Shown piece by piece: positions 1-5,986 of a stretch of 7,571 nucleotides of DNA (within the stretch, counting starts at the first letter, position 1; the number at the start of each line of letters is the position of its first letter). The notes under the pieces are model-generated. The model was not told the DNA's origin, did not search any database, and saw only the letters and a list, made by a program, of their open reading frames with translations. The stretch spans positions 1 to 7,571 of the forward strand of contig JAZRZG010000087.1 in assembly GCA_045601305.1 (NCBI GenBank), given 5' to 3'. The translations under genes and the position numbers were made by a program. Source of the DNA: Equadaptatus sp045601305. Lineage in GTDB: Bacteria > Synergistota > Synergistia > Synergistales > Synergistaceae.

Positions 1-1588
1 GACCGGTAAGGATTAGGCAGTAGTCGTATTTGCAGCCGGGGTGGAAAACGCGGGCTACGGCAGCCGTAAAATGCTTACGGGTCATAGTGCGATTTATAGG
101 GGTATCCTCAGCGCCGATATAGTCTATTACCAGTCTTTCCAGACGTGGCGTACCGTCCCACGTTAGGCCGTTCAGATACTGGCGTACCGGGTGGTAACTG
201 TGGCGCGTCAGGACAGCCGCCAGCGCGTCGCTTATTTTGTCCTTTCCGGTTAGGTCGTAGTTACGTTCCAGCCATACCCGTAAGTTAGCGTCGTCGCGGT
301 CCGTCCACTGCTTCGCGTGCCGGTTCCACGGCAGGCCGCCTACCACTCCGTCGAAGCCGCTAAAATCATCGTGTATTATATGGCCTGCTAGCGCGGGGTC
401 GTTTTCCAGCACGCGGATTATGTTAGCCGTATTGCTAACCAGCTTTCCGGATTTGGTGTACTCTAAATCTGCTTTCCATTCGTCGTTTGTTTCCGGGGTG
501 TCGTCAAGCTCCACGCCCTCAAACTCTGCGGCTGCCTGCTGCTTACGCTCGCGGGCCATAAGCAGTTTTACGTTACGGTCTTTGCTTATAAATTCCTGCA
601 TAGCCCCGTAGGACGGCAGGCGGGTAACGTCCTGCGCCCGGCTGCCCTCGTCCTGAGCGCCGTACAGGTGTATACGGCAAAGGTCGAAAGCGTTACAGAG
701 CTGCTTACTGGCTGGGTCTGTTTCGTGGTGGCTGAAAGCAAATTTACCCTCATAGCATACCAGACCGCCAGCCACGCTGCCCAGCTTATAGGTGTAACGT
801 CCATCTGTGGCCGTACGCTCGTACTGGTCGCCTAAGAATTTTTCTATAACGTCCTCTATCGTGTACGCACGGCAGAAAGCGCCTATTAGTCCGGGGTTCT
901 CCGTAGGGTCCCTGGCTTTTTTGATTTTGTGGGCTATTACGTCCTTTTCCCTGCTGGATACAGGCCAGCTGGAAACGTCGAAAGGGTCTACGTACTGGCG
1001 TAGTATTTCGTCAGGGTCGCAGGCCGGGCCGTCTTGATACTCAAAAACGTACTCTGCGTCCTTAGAGGTAGACGGCCAGTAGAAAAGGCGCGGCAGCTCG
1101 TAGGTAGTGTCGTCGAAAAGGTCTATACCCAAATCGGCTGCTATCTTACGGCAGATAGGCTCATACTCAGCCGGTGTTACCTGTCTGGTAAACGGAAATA
1201 CCAGACGGTAGCGCGGGTGCTCTGCGCCGTGTTTGTGTGTGCTATACAGCATAGCGGCAAAGCTAAACTGTAGCTGGAAGTCATCCCAGACGTTAAGGGT
1301 GCCGTAGTCTATATCCAGCGTAGCTACGCTGCGGTACATTACGTTAGCCCCTTTACGTACGCCGCCACTCAGATACCCACCTACGAAACCGCCTACGTCC
1401 TTTATCGTGCTCTGTTCGTCACGCGTCAGGCGGGCGTATTCCGCTGCGGTCTCGCCGGTGTATTTGGTCTGGCTACAGCGTTCCAGCAGTTCGGACCACT
1501 GCCAGTGCCGGTTTTTCCATTTTTTAGATAACCGGCTGTGGGCTGTAGCCAAATCTACTGTAAAGTCATTTTTTAATTTTATGCTCAT
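1..1588 (-). CDS. Primase-polymerase / VapE-type helicase, 3' end outside window
   Basis: Replicative primase-helicase; 529 residues are visible and the frame is open to the left edge. The N-terminal part looks like an archaeo-eukaryotic primase domain: residues 90-94 (TLDID, acidic D92 and D94), 116-120 (STHKH, the S-x-H element), and 153-173 (GIDLFDDTT...RLFYWPS). The stretch from about 200 to 312 (SSREKDVI, GAFCR, CNAFDL) is typical of phage virulence-associated E proteins. Residues 470-529 (YLNGLTWDGTPRL to CLILTG) are the start of the VapE P-loop ATPase; the Walker A motif should follow immediately outside the window. ATG at 1588 is chosen because it lies 4 bases after the upstream stop, with an A-rich leader. 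By family it should prime and unwind DNA at the phage fork. An acidic linker at 355-363 (EFEGVELDD) is shared with the DUF2815 protein tail. The family call is from recalled motifs; helicase function is inferred. Confidence 0.9.
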   Translation of the reverse strand, partial: MSIKLKNDFTVDLATAHSRLSKKWKNRHWQWSELLERCSQTKYTGETAAEYARLTRDEQSTIKDVGGFVGGYLSGGVRKGANVMYRSVATLDIDYGTLNVWDDFQLQFSFAAMLYSTHKHGAEHPRYRLVFPFTRQVTPAEYEPICRKIAADLGIDLFDDTTYELPRLFYWPSTSKDAEYVFEYQDGPACDPDEILRQYVDPFDVSSWPVSSREKDVIAHKIKKARDPTENPGLIGAFCRAYTIEDVIEKFLGDQYERTATDGRYTYKLGSVAGGLVCYEGKFAFSHHETDPASKQLCNAFDLCRIHLYGAQDEGSRAQDVTRLPSYGAMQEFISKDRNVKLLMARERKQQAAAEFEGVELDDTPETNDEWKADLEYTKSGKLVSNTANIIRVLENDPALAGHIIHDDFSGFDGVVGGLPWNRHAKQWTDRDDANLRVWLERNYDLTGKDKISDALAAVLTRHSYHPVRQYLNGLTWDGTPRLERLVIDYIGAEDTPINRTMTRKHFTAAVARVFHPGCKYDYCLILTG

Positions 1589-1592
1589 TTTG

Positions 1593-1748
1593 TTAATAGT
1601 CAGATTCCGGTATATGGTCTATACAGCCCGGCTGGTTATAGTCTACCGGATTATCAGTTAGTCTACATTCGCAGCCCTCGTTTGTGCAAATACAGCAAAA
1701 ACAGTTACCGCAGATTTTCTGGGTTTCGTCTGTCTCTTTACGGGCCAT
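1593..1748 (-). CDS. Small cysteine-rich protein, putative zinc binder
   Basis: A 51-residue reading frame beginning MARKETDETQ, with eight cysteines: C13, C16, C18, C19, C21, C26, C28 and C42. Seven fall within 16 residues (CGNCFCC followed by ICTNEGCEC), a density that suggests one or two zinc knuckles. The C-terminal part is acidic and polar (PGCIDHIPESDY). No signal peptide or membrane segment is visible. The stop is TAA, 4 bases before the primase start, so translation of the two is probably coupled. An in-frame TAA four codons upstream of ATG limits the 5' end. It resembles small C-x2-C phage proteins found near replication genes, but I cannot name a family. A role as a DNA-binding or partner-binding accessory of the primase is a guess based only on position and cysteines. 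Confidence 0.8.
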   Translation of the reverse strand: MARKETDETQKICGNCFCCICTNEGCECRLTDNPVDYNQPGCIDHIPESDY

Positions 1749-1810
1749 ATCCAAAGTTTTTTAATAGCCCGGCTTGCGCCGGGCAAAGGTTAAAGAATAA
1801 CTATTAACAG
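1749..1810 (-). other. 62-base intergenic gap, AT-rich with one hairpin
   Basis: This is the second-longest gap in the operon, lying between the DUF1566-like gene and the cysteine-rich gene. In the direction of transcription it starts with an AT-rich stretch (CTGTTAATAGTTATTCTTTA), then a perfect GC hairpin, then an A-run before the next start. I found no TAnnTTTG Bacteroidota promoter box; TAACCTTTG just upstream of the hairpin is one base too long. Confidence 0.6.
1767..1784 (-). repeat. Perfect 7-bp inverted repeat with 4-base loop
   Basis: Read on the transcribed strand it is GCCCGGC, loop GCAA, GCCGGGC: a perfect seven-pair, all-GC stem with a GNRA-type loop. It begins 26 bases after the stop of the DUF1566-like gene. 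The bases after it in the transcript are TATTAAAAAAC, so it lacks the T-run of an intrinsic terminator. It may be an RNA-stabilising hairpin. Because the upstream gene resembles a DGR target, it is also worth comparing with the cruciform found downstream of variable repeats in some phage DGRs. Confidence 0.75.
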
Positions 1811-2491
1811 TTAAAAAAATGCTGAAACCGGCCTAACCCGACCCTGGTAAGCTGCCTTAGCGCCGTAGAGCGCGTAGCCAGTGTAAAGGTACAGACTCCA
1901 CGCGCTGCCAGCGCTGTAGCTTGTGCTGGACCAGTACCACGCGTCTACCTCTAACGGCTGGCCGCCGACAAACGCCAGCGCCTCGTTTACGGTTTTGAGG
2001 TGGCAAAGGATAAAATACATTTGTCCCAGTGACGGTATATACTGGCCGTCGCCCATCTTAATAGCAGGGTTAAGGATTTTGCGCAGGTCCTCTGTACCTG
2101 CTGCACCGTCCCAGTCTGCCACTGCGTCCGTGTGGCTTTTGAAATAGCGGCTGCCGCCCTGCTTTGTGGTTAGCTCGCAGTTCTGGCTAACGGTGTCCGC
2201 TGCGTCAGTCAGACCCACCAGCAAAGATTTGCTGCCCTGCTTTATTCCGATACCGGCGCAAAAATCAAACTTGGTGTCTGGGCCGGTATACAGGACGGCT
2301 TTACCTTTCCCGTCTACGATATAGATACCATCCGGGTAGGTCTCGGTCTGAGGTGCTGATACGTCCGCTGGTTCGTCTACCAGTTCCCCGCCCATAGCAA
2401 AAATTAGGGCCTCTTTTGCCTTTGCTGCGTCATAGTTACAGTGCTCTAGCATTTCCAAACGCAGTCTCTGATTTTCAGTTAAATTTTTCAT
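1811..2491 (-). CDS. DUF1566-like (C-type-lectin-like) protein, possible DGR target
   Basis: 226 residues. The first 35 (MKNLTENQRLRLEMLEHC and on) are probably helical. Residues 53-72 (PDGIYIVDGKGKAVLYTG) match the opening of many phage DUF1566-type proteins. The last 43 residues carry the family signature: WYWSST at 185-190, AW at 197-198, GY at 205-206, K at 212, and RVRPVSAF at 218-225. This fold is C-type-lectin-like and usually serves in ligand binding on phage tails or cell surfaces. Homologous C-termini are variable regions of diversity-generating retroelements in some bacteria and phages. Between the fixed residues, many codons end in C or T (AGC, GCT, GGC, AGT, CTT, ACT, TAC), compatible with AAY template codons but not proof. 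No reverse transcriptase or template repeat is in the window. There is no signal peptide. It sits 3 bases after the 114-residue gene, an odd place for a receptor-binding type of protein. Confidence 0.75.
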   Translation of the reverse strand: MKNLTENQRLRLEMLEHCNYDAAKAKEALIFAMGGELVDEPADVSAPQTETYPDGIYIVDGKGKAVLYTGPDTKFDFCAGIGIKQGSKSLLVGLTDAADTVSQNCELTTKQGGSRYFKSHTDAVADWDGAAGTEDLRKILNPAIKMGDGQYIPSLGQMYFILCHLKTVNEALAFVGGQPLEVDAWYWSSTSYSAGSAWSLYLYTGYALYGAKAAYQGRVRPVSAFF

Positions 2492-2494
2492 CTG

Positions 2495-2839
2495 TTAAAA
2501 ATGTTTTTTGATTTGGTTGTATTTGTCAATGTAAAACGCTACGTCATTTTCGGCGCTGTCGTCAGCTGCCCAGTTAGCAGCTTCGCCGCCCTCGCTTAAT
2601 ACTGCGTCCTCGCCCAGTATAGGCAGGTTCACGAAAGCCAAAAACTTAGTACCGTTGGATAGTTCAAAAACGTACGCGTCGTTTTTGTCGTCGCCAAACA
2701 GCCCGGTTTCATCCTTTGAGGTGCCTACCGTGTAGTTAGGGTTAAACTCAATCCAGCCGCGGCCTGCGGTCCAGCGTTTTTCGCCATAGCGTTTGATAGC
2801 GGCGTAGCGAAATTTCAAAAATCTTTTCTGTGTCTGCAT
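2495..2839 (-). CDS. Hypothetical protein, 114 residues
   Basis: I do not recognise a family. ATG at 2839 (MQTQKRFLKF) is preferred over an in-frame ATG at 2905, because the latter lies 61 bases inside the polymerase gene while the former starts 5 bases after the polymerase stop. The N-terminus is strongly basic (QKRFLKFRYAAIKRYGEKRW) and the C-terminal half is acidic (GEDAVLSEGGEAAN, DDSAENDV), ending KKHF. The middle looks like beta strands (DAYVFELSNGTKFLAFVNLP). It is soluble with no signal peptide. Residues 41-50, SKDETGLFGD, match polymerase residues 142-151, SKTSTGLFGD, at 8 of 10 positions, with near-identical DNA. Tight coupling to the polymerase suggests a polymerase or replication accessory, which is inference only. 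Confidence 0.8.
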   Translation of the reverse strand: MQTQKRFLKFRYAAIKRYGEKRWTAGRGWIEFNPNYTVGTSKDETGLFGDDKNDAYVFELSNGTKFLAFVNLPILGEDAVLSEGGEAANWAADDSAENDVAFYIDKYNQIKKHF

Positions 2840-2844
2840 AGTGG

Positions 2845-4824
2845 TTAATCTTTGAGGTAATAAGGTGTCGTATACCCCGCGCCTTTCAGCGGCAGAGCTT
2901 TGCACCAGTTAATAGGTTCGCTAAAAATTGCCTCTATCTGTTGTAGTGTTTGTCCCTCGGTAGCCTCTACTACTATTTCGTCGTGGATATGGAAAACGAT
3001 ATTAAGCCCTGCGGCCTGCGCTCTGAGGATAATAACGCCCAGAATATCGCGGGCTATACTCTGTACTACGTTCTCGGTCAGCTTACCGCCATAGGTGCGG
3101 ATTTTGCCCCACTTTTTCGTAGTCTGGTTAAGGCCCTCGTACTCTATAATATCGTGGTCGCCCCGCCATCCGTCGTTATACTCTGTGGAGACAGTTACCC
3201 GCGGGTAGCAGATAGTACGGCCAGACGGCAGGGTAATAGTCAGCATACCCCATTTTTTCGCTACCACTATACCGCGGTTAATTGTCACGCTTTCGCCGGT
3301 CTCTATCGCTTTCAGGGCTGCGTTTTCTATAGTAGTCCAGAAACGCGCTATTTTCGGGTTAGAGTTGCGCCAGCGTTTAACTATGTCCTTTTCCTCGGTC
3401 TCGGACAGTCCCAGACGGCTACCGCCCATAGCTTCCAGCGCAGCCACGCCGCCGCCGTATCCCAGCGCCAGTACGGATATTTTACCTTTCTGCCTAAGTT
3501 CAGCGTTAGGGCCGTGCTTTTCCACGGGTACGCCAAACATTTTGGAAGCGGTGGTACAGTATATGTCGCCACCATCGCGGAAAACGTCTAATACCCACTG
3601 TTCGCCAGCCAGCCACGCGATAACGCGGGCCTCAATAGCGGAAAAGTCGCAGACGTGGAAAACGCAGCCGGGCTTAGCCACAAACGCTGTGCGTATTAAT
3701 TCGCTCAGCACCTGTGTAGGGTTTTCGTAGTTATCCTCAAACTCCGAAAGGTCCCCGGCCTTTACCAGACTGCGGGCATAGTCCAGACTGCCTAAATGAT
3801 TCTGCGGCAGGTTCTGTACCTGCACCAGACGGCCAGCCCAGCGCCCGGTACGTGCAGCACCGTAAAACTGTAAAAGTCCGTGTATACGTCCGTCATCGCA
3901 AACGCAGTCCAGCATAGCGCTGTACTTTTTGTTTGAGGTCTTACCCATTTCCTTACGGATTTCCAGTATACGGCGGGCTTTCGCGTTATACTTAAACTGG
4001 CGGTCCAAATCGTCCAGCTCTTTTTTGTTGAGGCTGGCTATAGACCATCCGGTAACTCGGTGCAGGTACTCTTTGATTTGAGACGGGCTGTTAGGGTTCT
4101 CCATCCCGGTAAGCTGCTGCGCTTCCCTAAACAGTCCGGCTTTGTATTCATCGTCGAAGCGTGCCGCGTTCTCTACTAGCTGGCGGTCTATCTGTACGCC
4201 ACGGTCATTTATCAGCTGGTCTACCGTGTATAGGTTTTCGTCAAATTCCGGTACCTCTAAACGGCGCACCTTTGCTAATATGGCCTGTTCTACCTCAACG
4301 TCACGGATATTATACAGCTTGAAAGTTTCCCACTTTTCAGGGTACGCCTCAGGCAGTACGCGGTTTCCACTGTCGCCAAACAGTCCGGTACTGGTCTTTG
4401 ATTTAGCAGGGGTGCAGAATAGACGTATTAGGGCTTTACCCTCTTTCATCTTCTGGTCCTGTAAATTAAGCACCTCGCCGCACTGAGCCAGTGACAGCGG
4501 CAGGCCCAGACGCGCAGCGCGTACCATAGTGCAGCGCCACTGCGCAGGGTCAATAACCGGCCATCCGTAATACTTGGATATGCAGATACGCTCGAAAACT
4601 GCGTTATAGGCTGTCTTTTCTACGTCCGGGTCCCTGAGCGCTGCCAGTATCTCTGCTGGTAAGCTCTCGCCACGGGCAAAGTCGCAGCAGGATACCGGGC
4701 CGCCATCCACGCTATACGCAAAAAGCAGTATAGTAAAGTCCGGGGCCTCAACGTAACGGTATACGCCGCACTCTGTCAGGTCGTAGCTACTGAAAGTCTC
4801 TATATCTATACCCAGCTCTCGCAT
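2845..4824 (-). CDS. Family A DNA polymerase with 3'-5' exonuclease, phage type
   Basis: 659 residues, complete. It is a bacteriophage-type DNA polymerase I without a 5'-3' exonuclease domain. Exonuclease domain: Exo I at 5-10 (GIDIET; D7, E9), Exo II at 72-78 (AYNAVFE), Exo III at 171-176 (YNIRDV; Y171, D175). Polymerase domain: TGRWAGRL...QNLP at 326-340; motif A at 392-400 (CDFSAIEAR, catalytic D393); motif B at 444-459 (RQKGKISVLALGYGGG; R444, K448, Y456); motif C at 612-617 (HIHDEI; catalytic D615, E616). All key residues appear intact, so it should be an active proofreading replicase. ATG at 4824 comes 4 bases after the MazG-like stop. Upstream AAGGAT touches the ATG and is too close to be a normal Shine-Dalgarno sequence. 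It would act with the primase-helicase and the DUF2815 protein of the same operon. Confidence 0.97.
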   Translation of the reverse strand: MRELGIDIETFSSYDLTECGVYRYVEAPDFTILLFAYSVDGGPVSCCDFARGESLPAEILAALRDPDVEKTAYNAVFERICISKYYGWPVIDPAQWRCTMVRAARLGLPLSLAQCGEVLNLQDQKMKEGKALIRLFCTPAKSKTSTGLFGDSGNRVLPEAYPEKWETFKLYNIRDVEVEQAILAKVRRLEVPEFDENLYTVDQLINDRGVQIDRQLVENAARFDDEYKAGLFREAQQLTGMENPNSPSQIKEYLHRVTGWSIASLNKKELDDLDRQFKYNAKARRILEIRKEMGKTSNKKYSAMLDCVCDDGRIHGLLQFYGAARTGRWAGRLVQVQNLPQNHLGSLDYARSLVKAGDLSEFEDNYENPTQVLSELIRTAFVAKPGCVFHVCDFSAIEARVIAWLAGEQWVLDVFRDGGDIYCTTASKMFGVPVEKHGPNAELRQKGKISVLALGYGGGVAALEAMGGSRLGLSETEEKDIVKRWRNSNPKIARFWTTIENAALKAIETGESVTINRGIVVAKKWGMLTITLPSGRTICYPRVTVSTEYNDGWRGDHDIIEYEGLNQTTKKWGKIRTYGGKLTENVVQSIARDILGVIILRAQAAGLNIVFHIHDEIVVEATEGQTLQQIEAIFSEPINWCKALPLKGAGYTTPYYLKD

Positions 4825-4828
4825 ATCC

Positions 4829-5290
4829 TTAGTCCTGCCTGAGTTCGTTATATCTCATTTTGAGGTTAGCTATTTCGTGCAGGGATTTTGCCTGCGGGTC
4901 GTTTACGCATACGTCAGCGATAAAAGCTAAAACGCCCTCAATAAACAGCACGTCCGCGCACTCCGTAGGAAAGGTCGTTTTAGACGTACGCCTAGCGGCT
5001 TCGTACCACGTAGCGGCCACTATCAGCAGGTCTGCCAGTTCGTCTATCGTGGTATTATGTACGTACGCGTCATAGACCGATATAAACGTATTATCGTCTA
5101 TTTGTGCGGCTTCGTTCAGCGATTCTGCCGCGGTAAGCGGCAGGTCGTAACCCTGACGGCACGCCTGCCAGTATTCGGCCAGTTCCACGGTCACGTATTT
5201 ACGGCAGCCCTCGCAGCTAACGTCTTTGCCTCTGCGCTGGGCGCTTTCGTAGCAGCGCTTTGCTATATCCTGTATTAATTTGTAATTCAT
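4829..5290 (-). CDS. MazG-like NTP pyrophosphohydrolase, putative
   Basis: 153 residues, probably all alpha-helical. It carries the ExxE...ExxD pattern of the all-alpha NTP-PPase (MazG-like) superfamily: E36-L-A-E39 in VELAEYWQACRQG, and E84-L-A-D87 in TTIDELADLLIVAATW, the metal-binding acidic residues on two helices. Phage MazG-like proteins of this size hydrolyse nucleoside triphosphates to monophosphates, adjusting the dNTP pool, removing damaged nucleotides or altering host stringent signalling. ATG at 5290 (MNYKLIQ) is chosen over an in-frame GTG at 5329, which lies inside the hairpin at 5304-5330. A CEGC motif at 26-29 could bind metal. It sits 50 bases after the DUF2815 gene and 4 bases before the polymerase. 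The family is inferred from the motif pattern; the substrate is unknown. Confidence 0.65.
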   Translation of the reverse strand: MNYKLIQDIAKRCYESAQRRGKDVSCEGCRKYVTVELAEYWQACRQGYDLPLTAAESLNEAAQIDDNTFISVYDAYVHNTTIDELADLLIVAATWYEAARRTSKTTFPTECADVLFIEGVLAFIADVCVNDPQAKSLHEIANLKMRYNELRQD

Positions 5291-5303
5291 AACTTGAAAA
5301 ATC

Positions 5304-5330
5304 GGCAGCGGGCCACAGGGACCCGCCACC
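5304..5330 (-). terminator. Hairpin plus T-run between ssDNA-binding and MazG-like genes
   Basis: On the transcribed strand GGTGGCGGG pairs with CCCGCTGCC (nine pairs, two of them G-U) around a nine-base loop, and one further C-G pair extends the base. It is followed by GATTTTTC, a run of five T within two bases of the stem. This is the layout of a weak intrinsic terminator or attenuator. The polymerase and primase lie downstream in the same direction, so it more likely reduces than stops transcription, leaving more message for the DUF2815 protein. Confidence 0.5.
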
Positions 5331-5340
5331 GGATAAAGGG

Positions 5341-5916
5341 TTAAAGGTCGTCGTCCTCGTCGTCAAGCTCTACGCCGTTAAACTCGGTATCCGCAGATAC
5401 GCGGCCACCCAAACGCTCGCCGTCCTTAGCTTTCATAACATTGTTAAGGCCGCAGGCTACGCCACGGTTTCCGCTTACGTCATAGCCAAAGAAAGTAACG
5501 GATACCACAGCGTAAACGCCGCTGTATATCTCGTCCTCGTCTGTAATAGGCTCTTTGTCGCGGTCCACGATACCGGGGCGCGTGTTGCACTTTGCGTTAA
5601 GGTAGTAGCAGCCCTCGTATACCTCGTCCTCTTTCTCGTCGCCATCCCTTAACGGCAGGTCCAGTTTCTTAGGTTCCTTACCGCCCCACTTGGAAACTAT
5701 GGCCGCTTGCTTTGCAGCCTCTACAGCCGCGTTTATGGCCTTAACTACGTCTTTGTCCTCTTTAGGGATAAGTACGTTAGTCATATACTTACCGGCTGAC
5801 TGGTCGCCATCCGGTGCGTACTTGTTAAACAGGTGGGTGTAACTGAGACGGCAGGGACCGAAAACTACGGTAGCCTCTTTGCCTTTCTCGCCAGCTTTGA
5901 AAATTTTAGCTTTCAT
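5341..5916 (-). CDS. DUF2815 family single-stranded DNA-binding protein
   Basis: 191 residues, near the usual length of this phage family. Features matching DUF2815 include an N-terminal beta segment (FGPCRLSYTHLF, 19-30), KYMTNVLIPKED at 43-54, a charged helix at 55-75, LPLRDGDEK at 88-95 and YEGCYYLNAKC at 100-110. Near the C-terminus are the conserved YSGVYAVVSV and CGLNNVMKAKDGERLGG segments. The C-terminal tail at 177-191 is strongly acidic and ends DDEDDDL, as in SSB and T7 gp2.5, where the tail recruits partner proteins and competes with DNA. By family it is an OB-fold-like ssDNA-binding or annealing protein, usually paired with the DUF2800 nuclease and family A polymerase, as here. 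ATG at 5916 follows an A-rich leader (AACAAAAGCAAAGTT). The tail motif EFNGVELDD recurs in the primase. Confidence 0.9.
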   Translation of the reverse strand: MKAKIFKAGEKGKEATVVFGPCRLSYTHLFNKYAPDGDQSAGKYMTNVLIPKEDKDVVKAINAAVEAAKQAAIVSKWGGKEPKKLDLPLRDGDEKEDEVYEGCYYLNAKCNTRPGIVDRDKEPITDEDEIYSGVYAVVSVTFFGYDVSGNRGVACGLNNVMKAKDGERLGGRVSADTEFNGVELDDEDDDL

Positions 5917-5986
5917 AACTTTGCTTTTGTTTGTTAATACTGTATTCCACTCCCGGAAAACGCCGGGCCGTTAGTTGTTGTTTTCC
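5917..5986 (-). other. 70-base gap with hairpin and A-rich leader
   Basis: The longest gap in the operon. In transcription order it holds GGAAAACAACAACTAAC (copy two of a 16-base direct repeat), a small hairpin at 5952-5967 (CCCGG, loop CGTTTT, CCGGG) with no following T-run, and the leader AACAAACAAAAGCAAAGTT before the DUF2815 start. The leader has no GGAGG, as is typical for Bacteroidota, where A-rich sequence upstream of ATG supports initiation. I see no promoter box. Confidence 0.6.
5970..5985. repeat. 16-base direct repeat, copy in intergenic gap
   Basis: Identical to 6386-6401 (GTTAGTTGTTGTTTTC on the plus strand). Here it is just past the stop of the 126-residue gene and is not translated in that frame. 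Confidence 0.85.

Noticed and set aside
1767..1784. Hairpin read as an intrinsic terminator
   Set aside because: In the transcribed direction it is followed by TATTAAAAAAC, with no T-run, and on the plus strand by CAAAGG, so neither strand gives a canonical terminator.
1780..1797. TAACCTTTG upstream of the cysteine-rich gene as a Bacteroidota promoter
   Set aside because: The consensus is TAnnTTTG with two bases between the halves; this has three, and no TTTG was recognised at the -33 position.
1811..1940. A complete diversity-generating retroelement
   Set aside because: No reverse transcriptase, accessory Avd gene or template repeat resembling this segment was found in the window; only a target-like gene is present.
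2840..2905. Upstream ATG at 2905 for the 114-residue gene
   Set aside because: It would overlap the 3' end of the polymerase gene by 61 bases, whereas ATG at 2839 gives the 5-base spacing typical of this operon.
2950..3591. Plus-strand open frame of 213 codons inside the polymerase gene
   Set aside because: It lies antisense to the polymerase, whose motifs A, B and C are intact across this stretch, and its translation shows no recognisable domain. All other plus-strand frames are also antisense shadows of the minus-strand genes.
5291..5329. GTG at 5329 as the start of the MazG-like gene
   Set aside because: It would put a proline- and glycine-rich leader encoded by a hairpin stem before the MNYKLIQ start, and the other genes whose starts are visible all begin with ATG.
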